The notes: a model not told the origin generated them from the letters alone. Positions 45,960-57,670 are shown, counted from the stretch's first letter. The stretch: 64,000 bases of DNA from Carettochelys insculpta (GCF_033958435.1 NC_134138.1:193475298-193539297); one strand, 5' to 3'. Numbers and translations are program-made.

Positions 45960-45998
45960 CATTAGAGTAAAATGTTCTTTTCCCTGAACAGGTTAGGC

Positions 45999-46768
45999 CA
46001 GGGATCTGTAACCTGCAGCTCCTTAGCTGCCTGTGGCTCTTTAAGCACTTCTTTGTGACTCCTAGCCCTATAATTGCCAAGTTTTTTTAAAAAAAGAAAA
46101 ACTTCTGATTATTTTCAATAAACAGTGAATGTCTAAAAGCCCCAAAATGAACAACTCAGATCTAAATAGCAAATGATATGTGATCTCAAAACATTGAATA
46201 ACTCCCCCTTTAATATACGCAGTGCATTGTGGGATATGATACTGTATCTGTGTTTTATAATGTTGCTAATAAAGTCCTGATTTTGAAAAGGAAAAGGAAA
46301 CTTGCAGCATTCCTGCTGTGAAGGCCAACATGCATTTTAAGAAAGAAAACTGAAATTAAACATGAAATAAAATTGATGTAATTACAGTGGGGTTGGAATG
46401 GCCTCAAAAAGAAGGATAACCAAAGATGAAAACAGAGAATTTTAAACTGAATGGATCCAATCCTTTGTATTTATATAGAGTTCTTCTGGGCTCCCCTTAT
46501 GTCTCCTTTGCAATGAGAAATTTGCCAACAACAAAAAATGCAAACCCAAGAGACTATGTAAAAAGCTTGCGAGCGTCCTGCAGTAAACGTGTACCACATT
46601 ACAAATCTTTGTGTGCGCTGTTCTCAAAACAGGGGTGACAAAAGTATGGTGTGATGTTACTTATTAAGGACCCTCTCGTATTCACACGCATTGTGGCTCT
46701 TGAATTACTGAGTATTTTACTGAATTAGAAAAAAAGGTTGTTCTTGCTGTTTTGGTTGCTGATCTCTG
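45999..46768. mobile_element. Probable hAT-family non-autonomous element
   Basis: The left end CAGGGATCTGTAACC pairs with the right end, reversed, CAGAGATCAGCAACC. The interior is A+T-rich with no transposase. The flanking 8-mers (GGTTAGGC and GCGAGCCT) do not match, so boundaries or age leave doubt. It ends about 160 bp upstream of the chemokine receptor coding exon, inside its presumed intron. Confidence 0.55.
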
Positions 46769-46924
46769 GCGAGCCTGTCCTCACGGCCAAATTTTACTCT
46801 TTTACCGTCTGTGCCATCCTTCTGACTTTGGTGGGGATATGTGGGGTGTCAGGGCTTACCTGTGGCTAGTTTATTAACTAAACAAAAGGATTGTTGTATT
46901 TTATTAAATTTCTTGCTCTTGAAC

Positions 46925-46926
46925 AG
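46925..46926 (+). promoter_or_regulatory. 3' splice acceptor of the receptor coding exon
   Basis: A pyrimidine-rich TTTCTTGCTCTTGAACAG precedes GTCACCTC and the start codons. Chemokine receptor genes usually have a 5' untranslated exon spliced to one coding exon, which fits. Confidence 0.6.
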
Positions 46927-46934
46927 GTCACCTC

Positions 46935-47999
46935 ATGATGGACTCTACAACCGAGACAAATCATGCTAATTTTACTGATGATTATTATCCTGACTTGGCC
47001 TCCACCTGCAACACAGAGCGTATCAAGCTACTTGGATCTGTTTTTTTTCCAGTCCTGTACAGCGCAGTGTTTGTGTTTGGCTTGGTGGGAAACAGCCTGG
47101 TTCTCTGTGTTCTAATAGTTTGCAAGAAACTGACCAGCATGACTGATGTGTATTTGCTGAACCTTGCCATCTCTGACCTGCTTTTTGTTTTCTCACTCCC
47201 CTTCCTGGCTCATTACACTTCTGACCAATGGACTTTCGGAAATGAAATGTGTAAAATAATATGTGGTGTTTACTACATTGGCTTCTACAGCAGCGTATTC
47301 TTCCTAACCCTCATGAGCATAGACAGGTACTTAGCCATCGTCCATTCTGTGTATGCTCTGAAAGTTCGAACAACCAGGCTCAGCATAGTTATAAGCCTCG
47401 CTGTTTGGTCAGTGTCCATTTTAGCTTCCATACCAAATCTCATATTTACCCAAGAATTTAATGAAGAAGGCACTATGAAATGTGCTTCTTTCTACCAGAA
47501 TAATAGGATCGCCTGGAAACTATTAGCCAATTCTGAAGTCAATATCTTGGGCCTTGTGATCCCACTTGCCATTCTCCTTTTCTGCTATTCCCACATCTTG
47601 AAAGCCCTGAAGAGATGCACAAACCGAAACAGGCATAAAGCCATGAAGCTGGTTTTTGTTGTTGTAGTTGCGTTTTTCTTCTTCTGGGCACCCTTCAATA
47701 TTGTACTTTTCCTGGATTCTTTGCGAAGCTTACATATCATAGATGACTGCCAGACCAGCCAAAATGTAGACCTGGCACTACAGGTGACTGAAAACATCTC
47801 CTTCATTCACTGCTGCCTGAATCCACTGATCTACGCTTTTGTGGGTGAAAAGTTCAAGAAATATGTTAATGAAATATTCCGAAAACATGCAAGATTCCTA
47901 TTGCCTTGCAAAGACAATAATGTATTTCAGAGTTACTATAGTACTTCTTCCGTGCGCACCCAGTTGTCACATTCTTCTGTTACTGACACTATCATATAA
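46935..47999 (+). CDS. CCR8: C-C chemokine receptor, CCR8-like (class A GPCR)
   Basis: An intact 354-codon frame encodes a seven-pass plasma-membrane receptor for chemokines, signalling through Gi in leukocytes. The N-terminus has an N-glycosylation site (Asn12) and DDYYPD (15-20), a likely tyrosine-sulfation site. Four extracellular cysteines are present (25, 106, 183, 272). Approximate membrane spans are 38-63, 73-94, 106-134, 150-171, 201-223, 240-262 and 280-301. DRYLAIV (130-136) ends span 3 and NPLIY (296-300) is in span 7. The tail is Ser/Thr-rich. VCKKL, YYIGFYSS, VYALKVRT and AFVGEKFKK point to CCR8 over CCR4 or CX3CR1, judged from memory. There are two consecutive ATGs; the second (46938) has the better context (A at -3, G at +4) and may be the real start. 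Length is normal for the family. Confidence 0.9.
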   Translation: MMDSTTETNHANFTDDYYPDLASTCNTERIKLLGSVFFPVLYSAVFVFGLVGNSLVLCVLIVCKKLTSMTDVYLLNLAISDLLFVFSLPFLAHYTSDQWTFGNEMCKIICGVYYIGFYSSVFFLTLMSIDRYLAIVHSVYALKVRTTRLSIVISLAVWSVSILASIPNLIFTQEFNEEGTMKCASFYQNNRIAWKLLANSEVNILGLVIPLAILLFCYSHILKALKRCTNRNRHKAMKLVFVVVVAFFFFWAPFNIVLFLDSLRSLHIIDDCQTSQNVDLALQVTENISFIHCCLNPLIYAFVGEKFKKYVNEIFRKHARFLLPCKDNNVFQSYYSTSSVRTQLSHSSVTDTII

Positions 48000-48548
48000 A
48001 ATAGAATGGGCCAAGTACAACCAGTTAGGGGTACATCTGGTATAAGTATCAATGACTTTGAAAGAAGATACTCCAGGCAACTCAGTAAATATGTTATTTC
48101 ACATAGTAGTCGGGAGGACTTAGCTTTTAATTAAAGTTCTCAGTTACTAATGTGTGGGGTATAAAAGCTTAGACAATTTCATCTCATACAGATATAATAT
48201 GTTTCCTTACAAGGAGAGCTAGGCTATTATCAGTAGTATTATTTTTATCCTACACCTCACTCAATTGCTCAGGGATCTATGGGTGCATAAAAAACACATA
48301 GCTGTCAACTGAATTTATGAGTTAGGTTTTATAATAGAGAGTATTTCCATTTTTCCAAATTCCCTTCATTCAAAAATCCTAATTACCCAAATCCACAGCG
48401 TGTCCATCTAGTGGCCTTATGTTAGTTCATCGCATACAGACACCCACACCAACCACTTCTCAGCTAGCCTCTCTGCACCTGGAAGCACTAAGCAGCACCT
48501 TTGTATTCATAGAGCAGTTCCCAGTAAAGTTGTGCTTTACTCTTTTTT

Positions 48549-48554
48549 AATAAA
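48549..48554 (+). terminator. Candidate poly(A) signal AATAAA of the receptor gene
   Basis: AATAAA in TTTTTTAATAAAATAC, about 550 bases after the stop. An earlier ATTAAA variant lies at 48130-48135. Confidence 0.4.
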
Positions 48555-50164
48555 ATACAACGTAATAAGCTAACATCAGCATTTCTTCCTTCATTCCTTG
48601 CATTTCCACATCACTGAAACAGCCTCTCAGAATAGCACTTTCACTTATCCAAACCCCAAAGTTTCAGATGTTCTCCAAACCATGGGGATTTAACAGTCAT
48701 GAGCATAGTCACAGGTGGCTTACAAGAGAAAATGCTTTTGAAGTATCCTGCTTTTTTCAGGTTAAGACGACTTGCTCCTGTTCTTAACCATGTTCAGTAG
48801 AAGCTCAGATTTACAGACTCCACAATAGCAGACGGACCACTCAACCACACATCTCGTTTGGAACCAGAAGTATACAATCAGGCAGAAATAAAGATTAAAA
48901 AAATACCATGCAGTATTGTTTTAACTAAAAAAGGAATATTATAAAGATTTGACAAGGCAAGGAAACTGTTTCTGTGCTTGTTTCATTTTAAGTAAGAGGG
49001 TTAAAGGCAGTAGTTTTCTTCTGGACAGTAAAATTGCAAAGCTGTATTAACTCAATGTTCAGTTGCAATCTTTTGAAAGAACGGCTGTGATGTTTTTTCA
49101 GAGTTACAAACAGCCTCCATTCCCAAGGTAAACATAGCCCTGATGTTCTACTGTATTCGATATTACAGACTTGCTGTAAACATGAGGGTAATGCTAGGGT
49201 ACTTACTCCTATGATTTATTTTTATATGTGAATAGTTTAATATACATCATCAAGACAATTTGTTTGAGTGACGGTTTCCAGAAATTTGCTCTCAATGAGA
49301 AGACAAGGAGGTCTATAGGCAAGAGTATGTCTATGCAGCGAAGAAATATCCATGGCCGACCTGTGCAAACAAAGTCAGGCTCTTGGAGCTGAGGCTACAA
49401 CTGCTCCCACAACAGGAGTCTAGTGCCTGGGCTCCCCTTCTGAGCTTGCAAGTGTACACCGCAGTGAAACAACCCTGTAGTCCAAGCTTTGCGAGCTTGA
49501 GTCATCTGGCCCCAAGTGTCTATTGCTGTGTGAGCATATTCTAAGGCTCTAAAGCTTTAAAGAAGACATAGACAGCTGGTAGAATCAGCATTTCAGTTGC
49601 CTACTAAACGTTCTCCACACAAGGCTCATCAGTGGTACTAAACTTTTTTTTTTCGTAAACCTGCCATGACTTCAGCAACCTCCAATTCCTGCCCTGAGCC
49701 CCTGGGCCCAATCTCTTGCCCTGACTCCTGAATCCCCTGCCCTGAATGCCCCTACCCCTGCTTTGACTCCTGCACCTACTAACCCCTGCCCTGAGCCCAC
49801 CTCCACCCCTTCAGCTCCTGCATCCTCCCCTGCCCTTCACCCCTTTCCCTACATCCCCCTGCCTTGAGCCCCCAACATCTCCCAACCCCCTACTCTAACT
49901 CCTGCACCCCCACACACCAACCCCTTTTTATGGCCTCTTTCCCTGTACTTTCAGCACATTTCAAGGGCTTTTGTCCCAAGACAGTCATTTGACTGCTACT
50001 CACCCATGACTAATCTTGAACCTTTAAAACTCTTAATATCAAGTGTAAATTTTTTTCAGCACTGGGTTGTGACCTATACCTCCAACTGACTTGTGGCATG
50101 TGAATCCAGCCACGCCTGTGCCACGGAGTGCCCGGTGAATGGAGTGGCTGATGCCCATCAGTGC
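48555..50164. other. Non-coding stretch with C-rich degenerate array
   Basis: No further exon was recognised. Positions 49680-49920 repeat CTGCCCTGA(G/A)(C/T)CCC and CTCCTGCACC themes, a degenerate minisatellite also found in the GC-rich repeats. Confidence 0.45.
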
Positions 50165-51632
50165 CAACTGCAGGGCAGCGTGTCAAGAAATGGAGCCAAC
50201 TGGTTGAAACTCTAGTAAAGAACAGAATTGTCAGACACATTGATGAATGTAATTTGTTGGGGAAGAGTCAACATGGCTTTTGTAAAGGGAAGTTGTGCCT
50301 CACTAATCTATTAGGATTTTTTTGAAAGGGTCAACAAGCATGTGGACAAGGGGGAACCTGTGGATATAGTGTACTTAGATTTTCAGAAAGCTTTTGACAA
50401 GGTCCCTCACCAAAGGCTGTTAAGCAAAGTTAGCTGTCATGGGATAAGAGGGAAGGTCCTCTCTTGGACTGGTAACTGGTTAAAAGATCGGAAACAAAGG
50501 GTAGGAATAAATGGTCAGTTTTCAGAATGGAGAGAGGTAAATAGTAGTGTCCCCCAGGGGTCTGTACTGGGACCAGTCCTATCCAACATATTCATAAATG
50601 ATCTGGAAAAAAGGATAAACACTGAGGTGGTAAAATTTGCAGATGACACAAAACTACTCCAAATAGTTAAATCCCAAGCAGACTGTGAAGAGCTACAAAA
50701 GGCTCTTAATACCTTGGGTGATTGGGCAACAAAATGGCAGATGAAATTCAGTGCTGATAAATGCAAAGTAATATAATCCCAACTATACATATAAAATTAT
50801 GGGGTGTGACATAGCTGTTATCACTCAAGAAAGAGATCTTGGAGTCATTGCGGATAGTTCTCTGAAGACATCCACTCAGTGTGCAGCAGCAGACAAAAAA
50901 GCTAACAAAATGTTGGGAATCATTAAGAAAGGAATAGATAATCAGACAGAAAACGTCATATTACCTTTACATAAATCCATGGTATGTCCACATCTGGAAT
51001 ACTGTGTACGGATGTGGTCGCCCCATCTTAAAAAAGATATACTGGAATTGGAAAAGGTTCAGAAAAGGGCAACAAAAATGATTACGCATATGGAACATCT
51101 GCCATGTGAGGACAGATTAATAAGACTGGGAATTTTTAGCTTGGAAAAAAGATGATTAAGGGGGGATATGATAGAGGTATATAAAATCATGACTGGTGAG
51201 GAGAAAATAAATAAGGAATTGATATTTACTTCTTCTCACAACACAAGAACTGGGGTCATCAAATGAAATTAATAGGCAGCAGGTTTAAAACAAACAATAA
51301 GAAATATTTTTGCACACAACACACAGTTAACCTGTGGAACTCCTTGCTGGAGAATGCTGAAAAGACCAAGACTATGGCAAAGTTTAAAAAAGAACTAGAT
51401 ATATTCATGGGGGATAGGTCCATCAATGGCTATTAGCCAGGATGTGCCAGGACAGTGTCCCTAGCCTCTGTTTGCAAGAGGCAGGAAATGGGCAACAGTG
51501 AGTCGATCACTTGATGATTACCTGTTCTGTTCACTCCCGCTGGAGCACCTGGCATTGGCCACTGTCAGAAGACAAGATGCTGGGCTGGATGACCTTTGGT
51601 CTGACCCAGTATGGCCATCCTTATGTTCATAT
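50165..51632 (+). mobile_element. CR1 LINE, 5'-truncated, disrupted reverse transcriptase
   Basis: Coding similarity begins around 50190. 50342-50776 encodes the RT palm, with VYLDFQKAFDKVPHQ, SVPQGSVLGP and the catalytic FADDTKL. Damage: a T-run at 50319-50325 shifts the frame before this block, a TAA ends it at 50774-50776, the next block (50799-51155) is in a new phase and stops with TGA, and translation beyond is broken. The 3' untranslated end finishes ACCTTTGGTCTGACCCAGTA..TTATGTTC. CR1 copies itself by target-primed reverse transcription; this copy cannot encode a whole protein. Confidence 0.9.
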
Positions 51633-52252
51633 GTGCAAATCCCCAAATTGGTTTTATGATCAATAATTATATTTCACCAACCTGGTAACGCATGTGTGGT
51701 CCTAAAGCATTATTACTGTCTCACCATGGACTCACAGACAGTCCCTTGGGCACTCCAGTCTATCTTGCCTCCCAGGCAAAGTGAATTTTGTGGTACACAG
51801 TCACACAACAATATTCAGGTTACTCCCAGCCCTAAGAGGCCACTCACGTATCCCAGATGAGCTACACTTCACGTCTGGAGCCAAGGACAATGCTGTAATA
51901 AAGGCACTAAATGGTTATTAAGTATAAAAAAAAGATATATGGGTGTTTTTGACAAGTTTAAAGGAGGTAAAGATACACACACGCAAGATACGTTGGGTCT
52001 TCGGTTCCAAAAGATGATAATCACTTCTGTAATACCCATGCTTTATGAGTCGCTGAGGGCTAACCCAGGCACAACAGCTGTGAGCTCCTTGCCCCTCAGA
52101 ATCCAAGGGCATAGAAGTAACATAAAACACCATGTGCTGATGCAAACATTTGGATCCACATCTAATCTACCTCCATGATTACTGAATTGTGACTGACCCG
52201 TGATCCTCACTCTACCTATACGTCTCCACAGCTGCACCAGCACCTTCCAGAG
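51633..52252. other. Non-coding stretch, no gene seen
   Basis: Nothing recognised. Confidence 0.5.
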
Positions 52253-52800
52253 GAGTGGTTCTCAACCAGGCATCCATGGCTCCATGGGGCCCAAGGGCTG
52301 GCTCCAGAAGGTCTGTGGCCTGGAAGACCAGATGCCGTGAGCCCTGAGCTCCAGTGCTCCTTCGAGGGCTAAAGCCTCAAACTCCAGCACTTCTCTCATG
52401 TGGGGCTTTGAGCTATAGACCCACAGGGCATGCTGAAAGTTGGAGGGTGCTGGGCTCTAAACTTCAGCCCCACACAGGCACTGGAGCTCTAAGCTTTAGC
52501 CTTATGGGGCTGTTGGGACTCATGGCTTAGGGCTCTGGGCTTTAGTTCTGCAGAGTGCACCAGGTTTGGGGCTCCAGGGCTCAGGATTCAGCCTCATGAG
52601 GGCTGCTGGGGGTGAGGGCTTTAGCCTCACAGGACCACTGAGCACAGGACTATGGCTTCAGCTCAATGGCATATGCTGGCACTTGGGGTTTAGCCTTGTG
52701 ATGGACGCTGGAGCTCAGGGCTCCAGCCTTCTATTCACAGGAGCTCTGGAGCTCCAGCCTTTAGTCCACCAGGGCCATGGAAGGACACGTTGAGACCAGA
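52253..52800. mobile_element. Probable hAT-type element carrying a degenerate tandem array
   Basis: The left end reads GAGTGGTTCTCAACC, close to a hAT end, and the right end CGTTGAGACCAGAG is a worn inverse. The inside repeats GGGCT(C/T)(T/A)GGGCTTTAG, GCTCCAGG and GCCTCA(T/C) themes every few tens of bases. Flanking 8-mers do not match. Confidence 0.5.
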
Positions 52801-53147
52801 GCCACAGCACCCCCAGTTGATTACTGGTGCACTAGAGCCCTACGTGGATAAAGAAATTTGGATTTGCATCCAATCCTCCATCTACAAAGATGGTAAAGAA
52901 CTGCACCCACCTCACCACCTTCCTCCTTCAGAGGCAGTTTATTCCCTTCTTCTAGCACTGAAGCTGTGATGGAGAAAGTGCTTCAGCGCCTGCCCTCTTC
53001 AAAGGTGAGGAGGAAGCAGTCAGCGAAGTCTGTTCTTCGCAAGGGCTTGTCTGGTGGCTGTGAACTTTCTTTTGCTGGGGAGAAGATAACGTGAACTCTT
53101 GCACGCTCAGCAATGCACGTCCCCTGACCGTGGGAGATTTACCGTCT

Positions 53148-53760
53148 GAGGCCTGGCTGACACTACCGAGTGGGGTTGACACAAGGCCACCCACAGAAGT
53201 GTCTATACTTAAATAAAGCTCCTGCTAACCTAACTATCTCATGGTGCCAACTTAGGCCAAGTCTACACTACACAGTTATGTCCATCAAAGTGTGATGGGG
53301 TGTATATATTCCCACACTGGGTAACAAAGGGGTAAGGAAATAGACTGGGCCTAGCCAGCCCCACCAGCCACACCTGCAAGTGAGGGCCACTGCACTAAAT
53401 TATGTCGGCATACAGCCCCCAGACGTGTGTGTCCGTCCACACTATGCTCCTTGTGGCAGTGGTGCGTGTCCTCACCAGGAGCAGAGAGCGGTGCACGATG
53501 GGTAGGGGGCCCACTGTACAGCTGGACACGGGCTAGTGCAGGGTGTTTCGGGAAGACTTTGCAATGCCTCCTGAGGTCAAAATGAGTTGCACGGGGGTGA
53601 CTGGGAACAACATATTGCCAGGGCGCAGTGTTCTCTGTCCCATAATTTAGTCCCAAAGGAATTCTGTGCCAAAAAGTAACAGAATTCTGGGCACAGTATT
53701 ACAAAATTCTGCAAAATTAATGTGGAGGCTCCAACATGACAGTGGGGAGCGCAGGCCACC
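53148..53760 (+). repeat. Interspersed repeat, copy B (pairs with 39915-40150 and 40590-40900)
   Basis: Shared landmarks with copy A in the same order show one contiguous unit here. The copy ends around AATTAATGTGGAGGCTCCAAC. Family not identified. Confidence 0.6.
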
Positions 53761-54879
53761 AGCGGCACAGAAGTGGGAATCACCCTGCAGAACCTCTAAG
53801 ACAAGGACTTCCCTGTGAGGGTGCATCTGACCCTGACAGTGCAAGGCCTGCCCCAGCAAACTGTGGGGCCCTACCCTTCCACACCTGGTGCATCAAGGTA
53901 GCAAGTGGGAGGGAGAGAGCTTTGCATGAACATCCAGCCCTGAGCCCTGATCCAGGTGTGGGTCAGGCAGGCTCAGCCTGGTGGGAGCCAAAGGTAGAAG
54001 GACTTAGCCAGGTGTGGGGTGACAGGGCTCTCTGTGGGGCAATGTGGGTGCAGGGAGCATGGTGGAGTGGCCAGGTGTGGGGGAATCTGGATACACAGGG
54101 ACTCATGGGGGGGGGCATGTCCAGCTGCAGGGAGAATGGAACTCTGCAGGGGTGCCCAGGTGAGGGAGGTTGTGACTCAGTGGGGTGGGGGAGTGGGGCT
54201 CAGTGGGAGGTCTGTGGGGGTCTTTAAAGGGGGAGTCTGGGTGCTGTGAGAGTGGGGTTTGGCGGAGCTGGGATCCAAGTACAGCTGTTTGGGATCAGGT
54301 GGGTGGGGGGTAGGTGTGGGAGGGATGAGGCTCACAACAGTGGGAATTTAGATGCAGCGGACTCAGCAGGAGGGTGTCTGGGGACAGGGCTGGTGGGGTC
54401 TGGCTGTAGAGTGGTGACACTCAGCCAGGGTGTGCTCTGAGGGCAGGGGGCAGGGCAGGGGGTGCAGGGGACAAGGATTGATAGGGTGGGAATTTGGGTG
54501 TGGGGGTACTCAGAGGAGGGGTCCTGGGGGTTGGCCATGAAGCTTGTCATGGAGTCTGCTTATGGTGGGGAGTCCACATGCACAGGGGTTGTTTGATGGG
54601 AAAGCAGCTCCCCATACAGTTACCCCCTCCCTACAGCTGGGGGAAGTGTGTCTGGGGGGGTTCCTGGAGGTGGGGCTGACCCCCCTCAACAGAGGAAGAC
54701 GAAGTCTCATCTTATCCTGCCTAAAGCCCAGCCAGGTGCTGCGCCTGGCACAGGGTAGGAGCCACAGCCAGGACGTCCCCCACTGCTCTCCCTCCATGGT
54801 GATTTACCTCCATGCTGGCTGCTTGGGGTGCTGGAAAAGACATGGCAGAGCAGCTGTGGGGAGGGGGCATGAACTCTCT
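53761..54879. repeat. G-rich degenerate low-complexity region
   Basis: From 53980 to 54520 the sequence is dominated by GGTGTGGGG, GGGGTCTG and CAGGGTG themes. Long frames on both strands are compositional. Confidence 0.45.
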
Positions 54880-56090
54880 TGGGACTTCCATTTGCCTCCA
54901 TGTCAGAAATCATTCTTCCGTGTGGAAGCAAAGACATTCGCAAGGGCACATGAATTCTGTGCATGCACTATCTGCAGAGCTGCAACAGCAGCTGTGCAAA
55001 ACATGATGCTTCCTTGCAGGCTAGCTTGCTGCAGGATGTTGAAAGAGGCCATTTGGGACTGTTGACGTTCCTGGAACAGCTGCCCAGGGTGGAGTGTTGG
55101 TTCTAGGCCCAAGAAACAAGCACCAACTGGTGGGGTCACATTGTTGCGCAGGTTTTGGATGATGAGCTGCAGAGTTGTTTGGATTTACTGTGTGTGGCCC
55201 TCATACCAGCCCTCTGGCACAGGCACAGGCACGCCAAAATGAGAGCTGCACTCTTGATGGAGGAGCGGTGATTGTACTGTGAAAACTTGCAGTGCCCAAT
55301 TGCTGATCAGTCAGGAATAATTTTGGAGCTGGGACATTCACTGCAGGGAGCTCTTGTGATGCAAGTATATAGGGCCATTAATTGCCAGCTGCAATGGTCT
55401 GTGGCTCTGGGAACAGTCTGTGAAATCTTCCACTATGTCTTGCAATGGGATTTCAAAAATGCAGTGGGGACAAGAGAGGGCACACGCATGTTCCTACTTT
55501 GGCACCAGATCACCTTGCCAAATAGTAACCCAAGAGCAACTTTTCTATGTCTATGCAAGTACTAGAAGGTCACTGGGGGTGCTTTACTGACCTGGCTGTG
55601 GGCTGGTCAGGGAAGGTGCATGGTGCATTCATTCTTCAGAACACAGAGTTGTACAGAAAGCTGCAGGAAGGGGCTGTCTTTTCCAATTGATGGATTATGA
55701 CAGGGGATGTTGATGCTGGAAGAACCAGACTAGCCTTATTGCTAGGCAACCAACAGGCCTTGCATTGGTCACCCTGCTGGCTCCAAGGAGCGCTTCACCT
55801 ACAGGCTCAGCAGGTGCAGAATGACTGGTCAGAGTGCCTTCGGTGCGTGGGAAAGACTGCTCTTGCTTTCGGCTCACAAGATTGGACCTCCAGAGACAAA
55901 GTATATCCACAGTGGTTACAGTAACCTGCTGTGCCCTGATAATATCTGTAAAGCAAAGCAGGAAACTTTTCCACGAGAGCGGAAGTGGAACAGCCGTTCA
56001 CTGATGTCAAGCAGCCACACAGCAGGACCAAGGTGAAGCTCAGGGACATTGAGACGTATCAGGGAGGACTTATATTCATAACCCATTTTC
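54880..56090 (+). pseudogene. PIF/Harbinger transposase relic 3
   Basis: Degenerate coding similarity runs through most of a Harbinger transposase in shifting frames. In order: MRAALLMEER (about 55240), AGTFTAG-like sequence, GHWGCFTDLAVGWSGKVHGA near 55575-55635, NTELYRKLQEGAVFSN near 55640-55690, TYRLSRC..GQSAFGAWERL near 55797-55860, and CPDNICKAKQETF near 55935-55975. The catalytic-region Asp of the V-H-D-A motif is Gly here. Multiple stops and frameshifts show long inactivity. Confidence 0.7.
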
Positions 56091-56429
56091 CATAAAGCAT
56101 GGAGCAAGAGGGTGGGCAGAGTCTGTCACAAGCTTCTGTCCCTCTTAGCTGCTGAGCAGACTCTAAGTGTTCCCTTGGCTCCCCTTCCTCCCATGGGCAG
56201 CACCTCTCCCTCAGGTGCCAGCACACTGAGCCCCAGCAACCGAGGTAAGCACCTCTGGGGTTGCTTGTGTTAAGTATTACAGTTGCACTCCTTGGGATTT
56301 CCACAGCACAGCAGCGGTCCCAGCCACAGTGGGTACAGCCCTGGACATTATGGGGATGCACTAGCAGATGCACCTAGCATTGCTCAGGTCCTTCACTGAC
56401 ATATTTTTTAAATAAATTAGAAGGAAAAT

Positions 56430-56545
56430 AGATCAGAGGGGAAACCGAGTTAGTCTGTACCTTTCAAAACAGCAAGCAGTCCTGTGGCACCTTACAGACT
56501 AACAGACACTTTGGAGCATCAGCTTTCATGGGCAGAGACCCACTT
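56430..56545 (-). repeat. Penelope-like repeat copy with degraded hammerhead core
   Basis: It has GTTAGTCTGTACC, AGCAGTCCTGTGGCACCTTA, CAGACTAACAGACA and GGAGCATCAGCTTTCATGGG. On the minus strand the core reads CTGACCA - GTGGGTCTCTGCCCAT - GAAAGC, so the first box has lost the TGA. Confidence 0.55.
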
Positions 56546-56589
56546 GGTCAGGACAATATAGATGCTTTATTTAAATGACAGAGCTGAGG

Positions 56590-57050
56590 GAAGGGAATGG
56601 GAGGGGTGGGGCGGGGGGTGTCCAGGAGGCAGGGCAGGAGGTTGGGTGCGAGAGACTCAGAGCAGGGAGTGGAAGGAGCAGGAGTCAGGGCAGTGTGGCA
56701 GGGGGTGTCACTGCAGGGGTTGGGGATGCAGGAGTCAGAACAGGGGGCGGGAGGCTCTGGCCAGGGAGTGTTGGAGCAGGAGTCAGGGCAGGAGCTGGGT
56801 GTAGGGGGTGGGTGCAGGGCAGGGGGTTAGACGTGGGAGGCTGTAGCCAAGGAATGGGGGTATCAGAGAAGGGCAGAGGTTGAGCGAGTTGGGGGGCTGA
56901 GGACACGGGTGGAGGATGCAGGACTGAGGGTAGGGGGTGGGGGCTGACAGTAGGGATGGAGGGTGCAGGGTTGGGTGTAGGATGGGCCTTAGGGTCGGGG
57001 GGCTGGGCACAGGGCGAGGAGTACGGGGGGCATTCTGGGGAGTCGTGCCG
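56590..57050. repeat. G-rich degenerate minisatellite
   Basis: Repeats of GCAGGAGTCAGGGCAG, GGGAGGCT and GTGCAGGG themes run to about 57040. Frames on both strands here are compositional. Confidence 0.5.
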
Positions 57051-57319
57051 TAGTAAAGGTGTCACTGGTCTGGGAGAGAGCCACCTGCTCAGCCCCAGGG
57101 TCCCCTTGGCACCCTCACATCTCCTCACGGAGAAGACCGTGGCTCAGTTCCTGGCTCTGGCACCTCTTCTGGGGGGTGAGTTGGCGGTTCCTGACACTGG
57201 GGTCTCCTTGGGGAGGGGGATTGGGACAAGCCATGATTTCCAGGCCCCGCTCCATATCCTCAGCGGGAGCATTTGGGGCTATGGTTCCCTGCCCCCCCAC
57301 CTGTCCTAACAGGGGGAAA

Positions 57320-57670
57320 TTCAGGCCACAGCTCTCACTCCCCTGCCTGTCCCTGGGTAGGGGCAGGTCAGGCTGTGGCTCCCAGCCCCCCTTCTTGTCC
57401 TTGGAGGGGGCAGGGTCAGACCATGGCTCCTAGCCCCCCTGCCCATACTCAGGGGAGGAGGGTGGCTCCAGGCACCCTTGCCTGCTCTTAGGGAAGTGGC
57501 TGGGTCAGGCTGCAGTTCCCATCCCACCACCTGCTCTCAGGGGGTGCGCTAGTTGGGCCACAGTTCTTTGCTCCCCTGCCTGTTCTTGGGGACAGGAGCA
57601 GGTCAGACTGCAGCTCCTGGGCCCCCCTGACTGTCCTCAGGGTGGGGAGGTGTCAAACTGTGGCTTCAGG
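57320..57670. repeat. Minisatellite with a period of about 49 bp
   Basis: The unit landmark (T)GGCTCC/(T)GCAGTTCC recurs at 57376, 57424, 57463, 57511, 57560, 57609 and 57659, giving spacings of 48, 39, 48, 49, 49 and 50. Each unit has a GGTCAG.CTG lead, the landmark, CCCCC.TGCCTGT and CTCAGGG. Confidence 0.65.

Noticed and set aside
56575..57433. Frames of 100-147 codons in the GC-rich minisatellite area
   Set aside because: The Pro/Gly-rich repeats follow the tandem arrays; all frames stay open because stops are rare in this composition.
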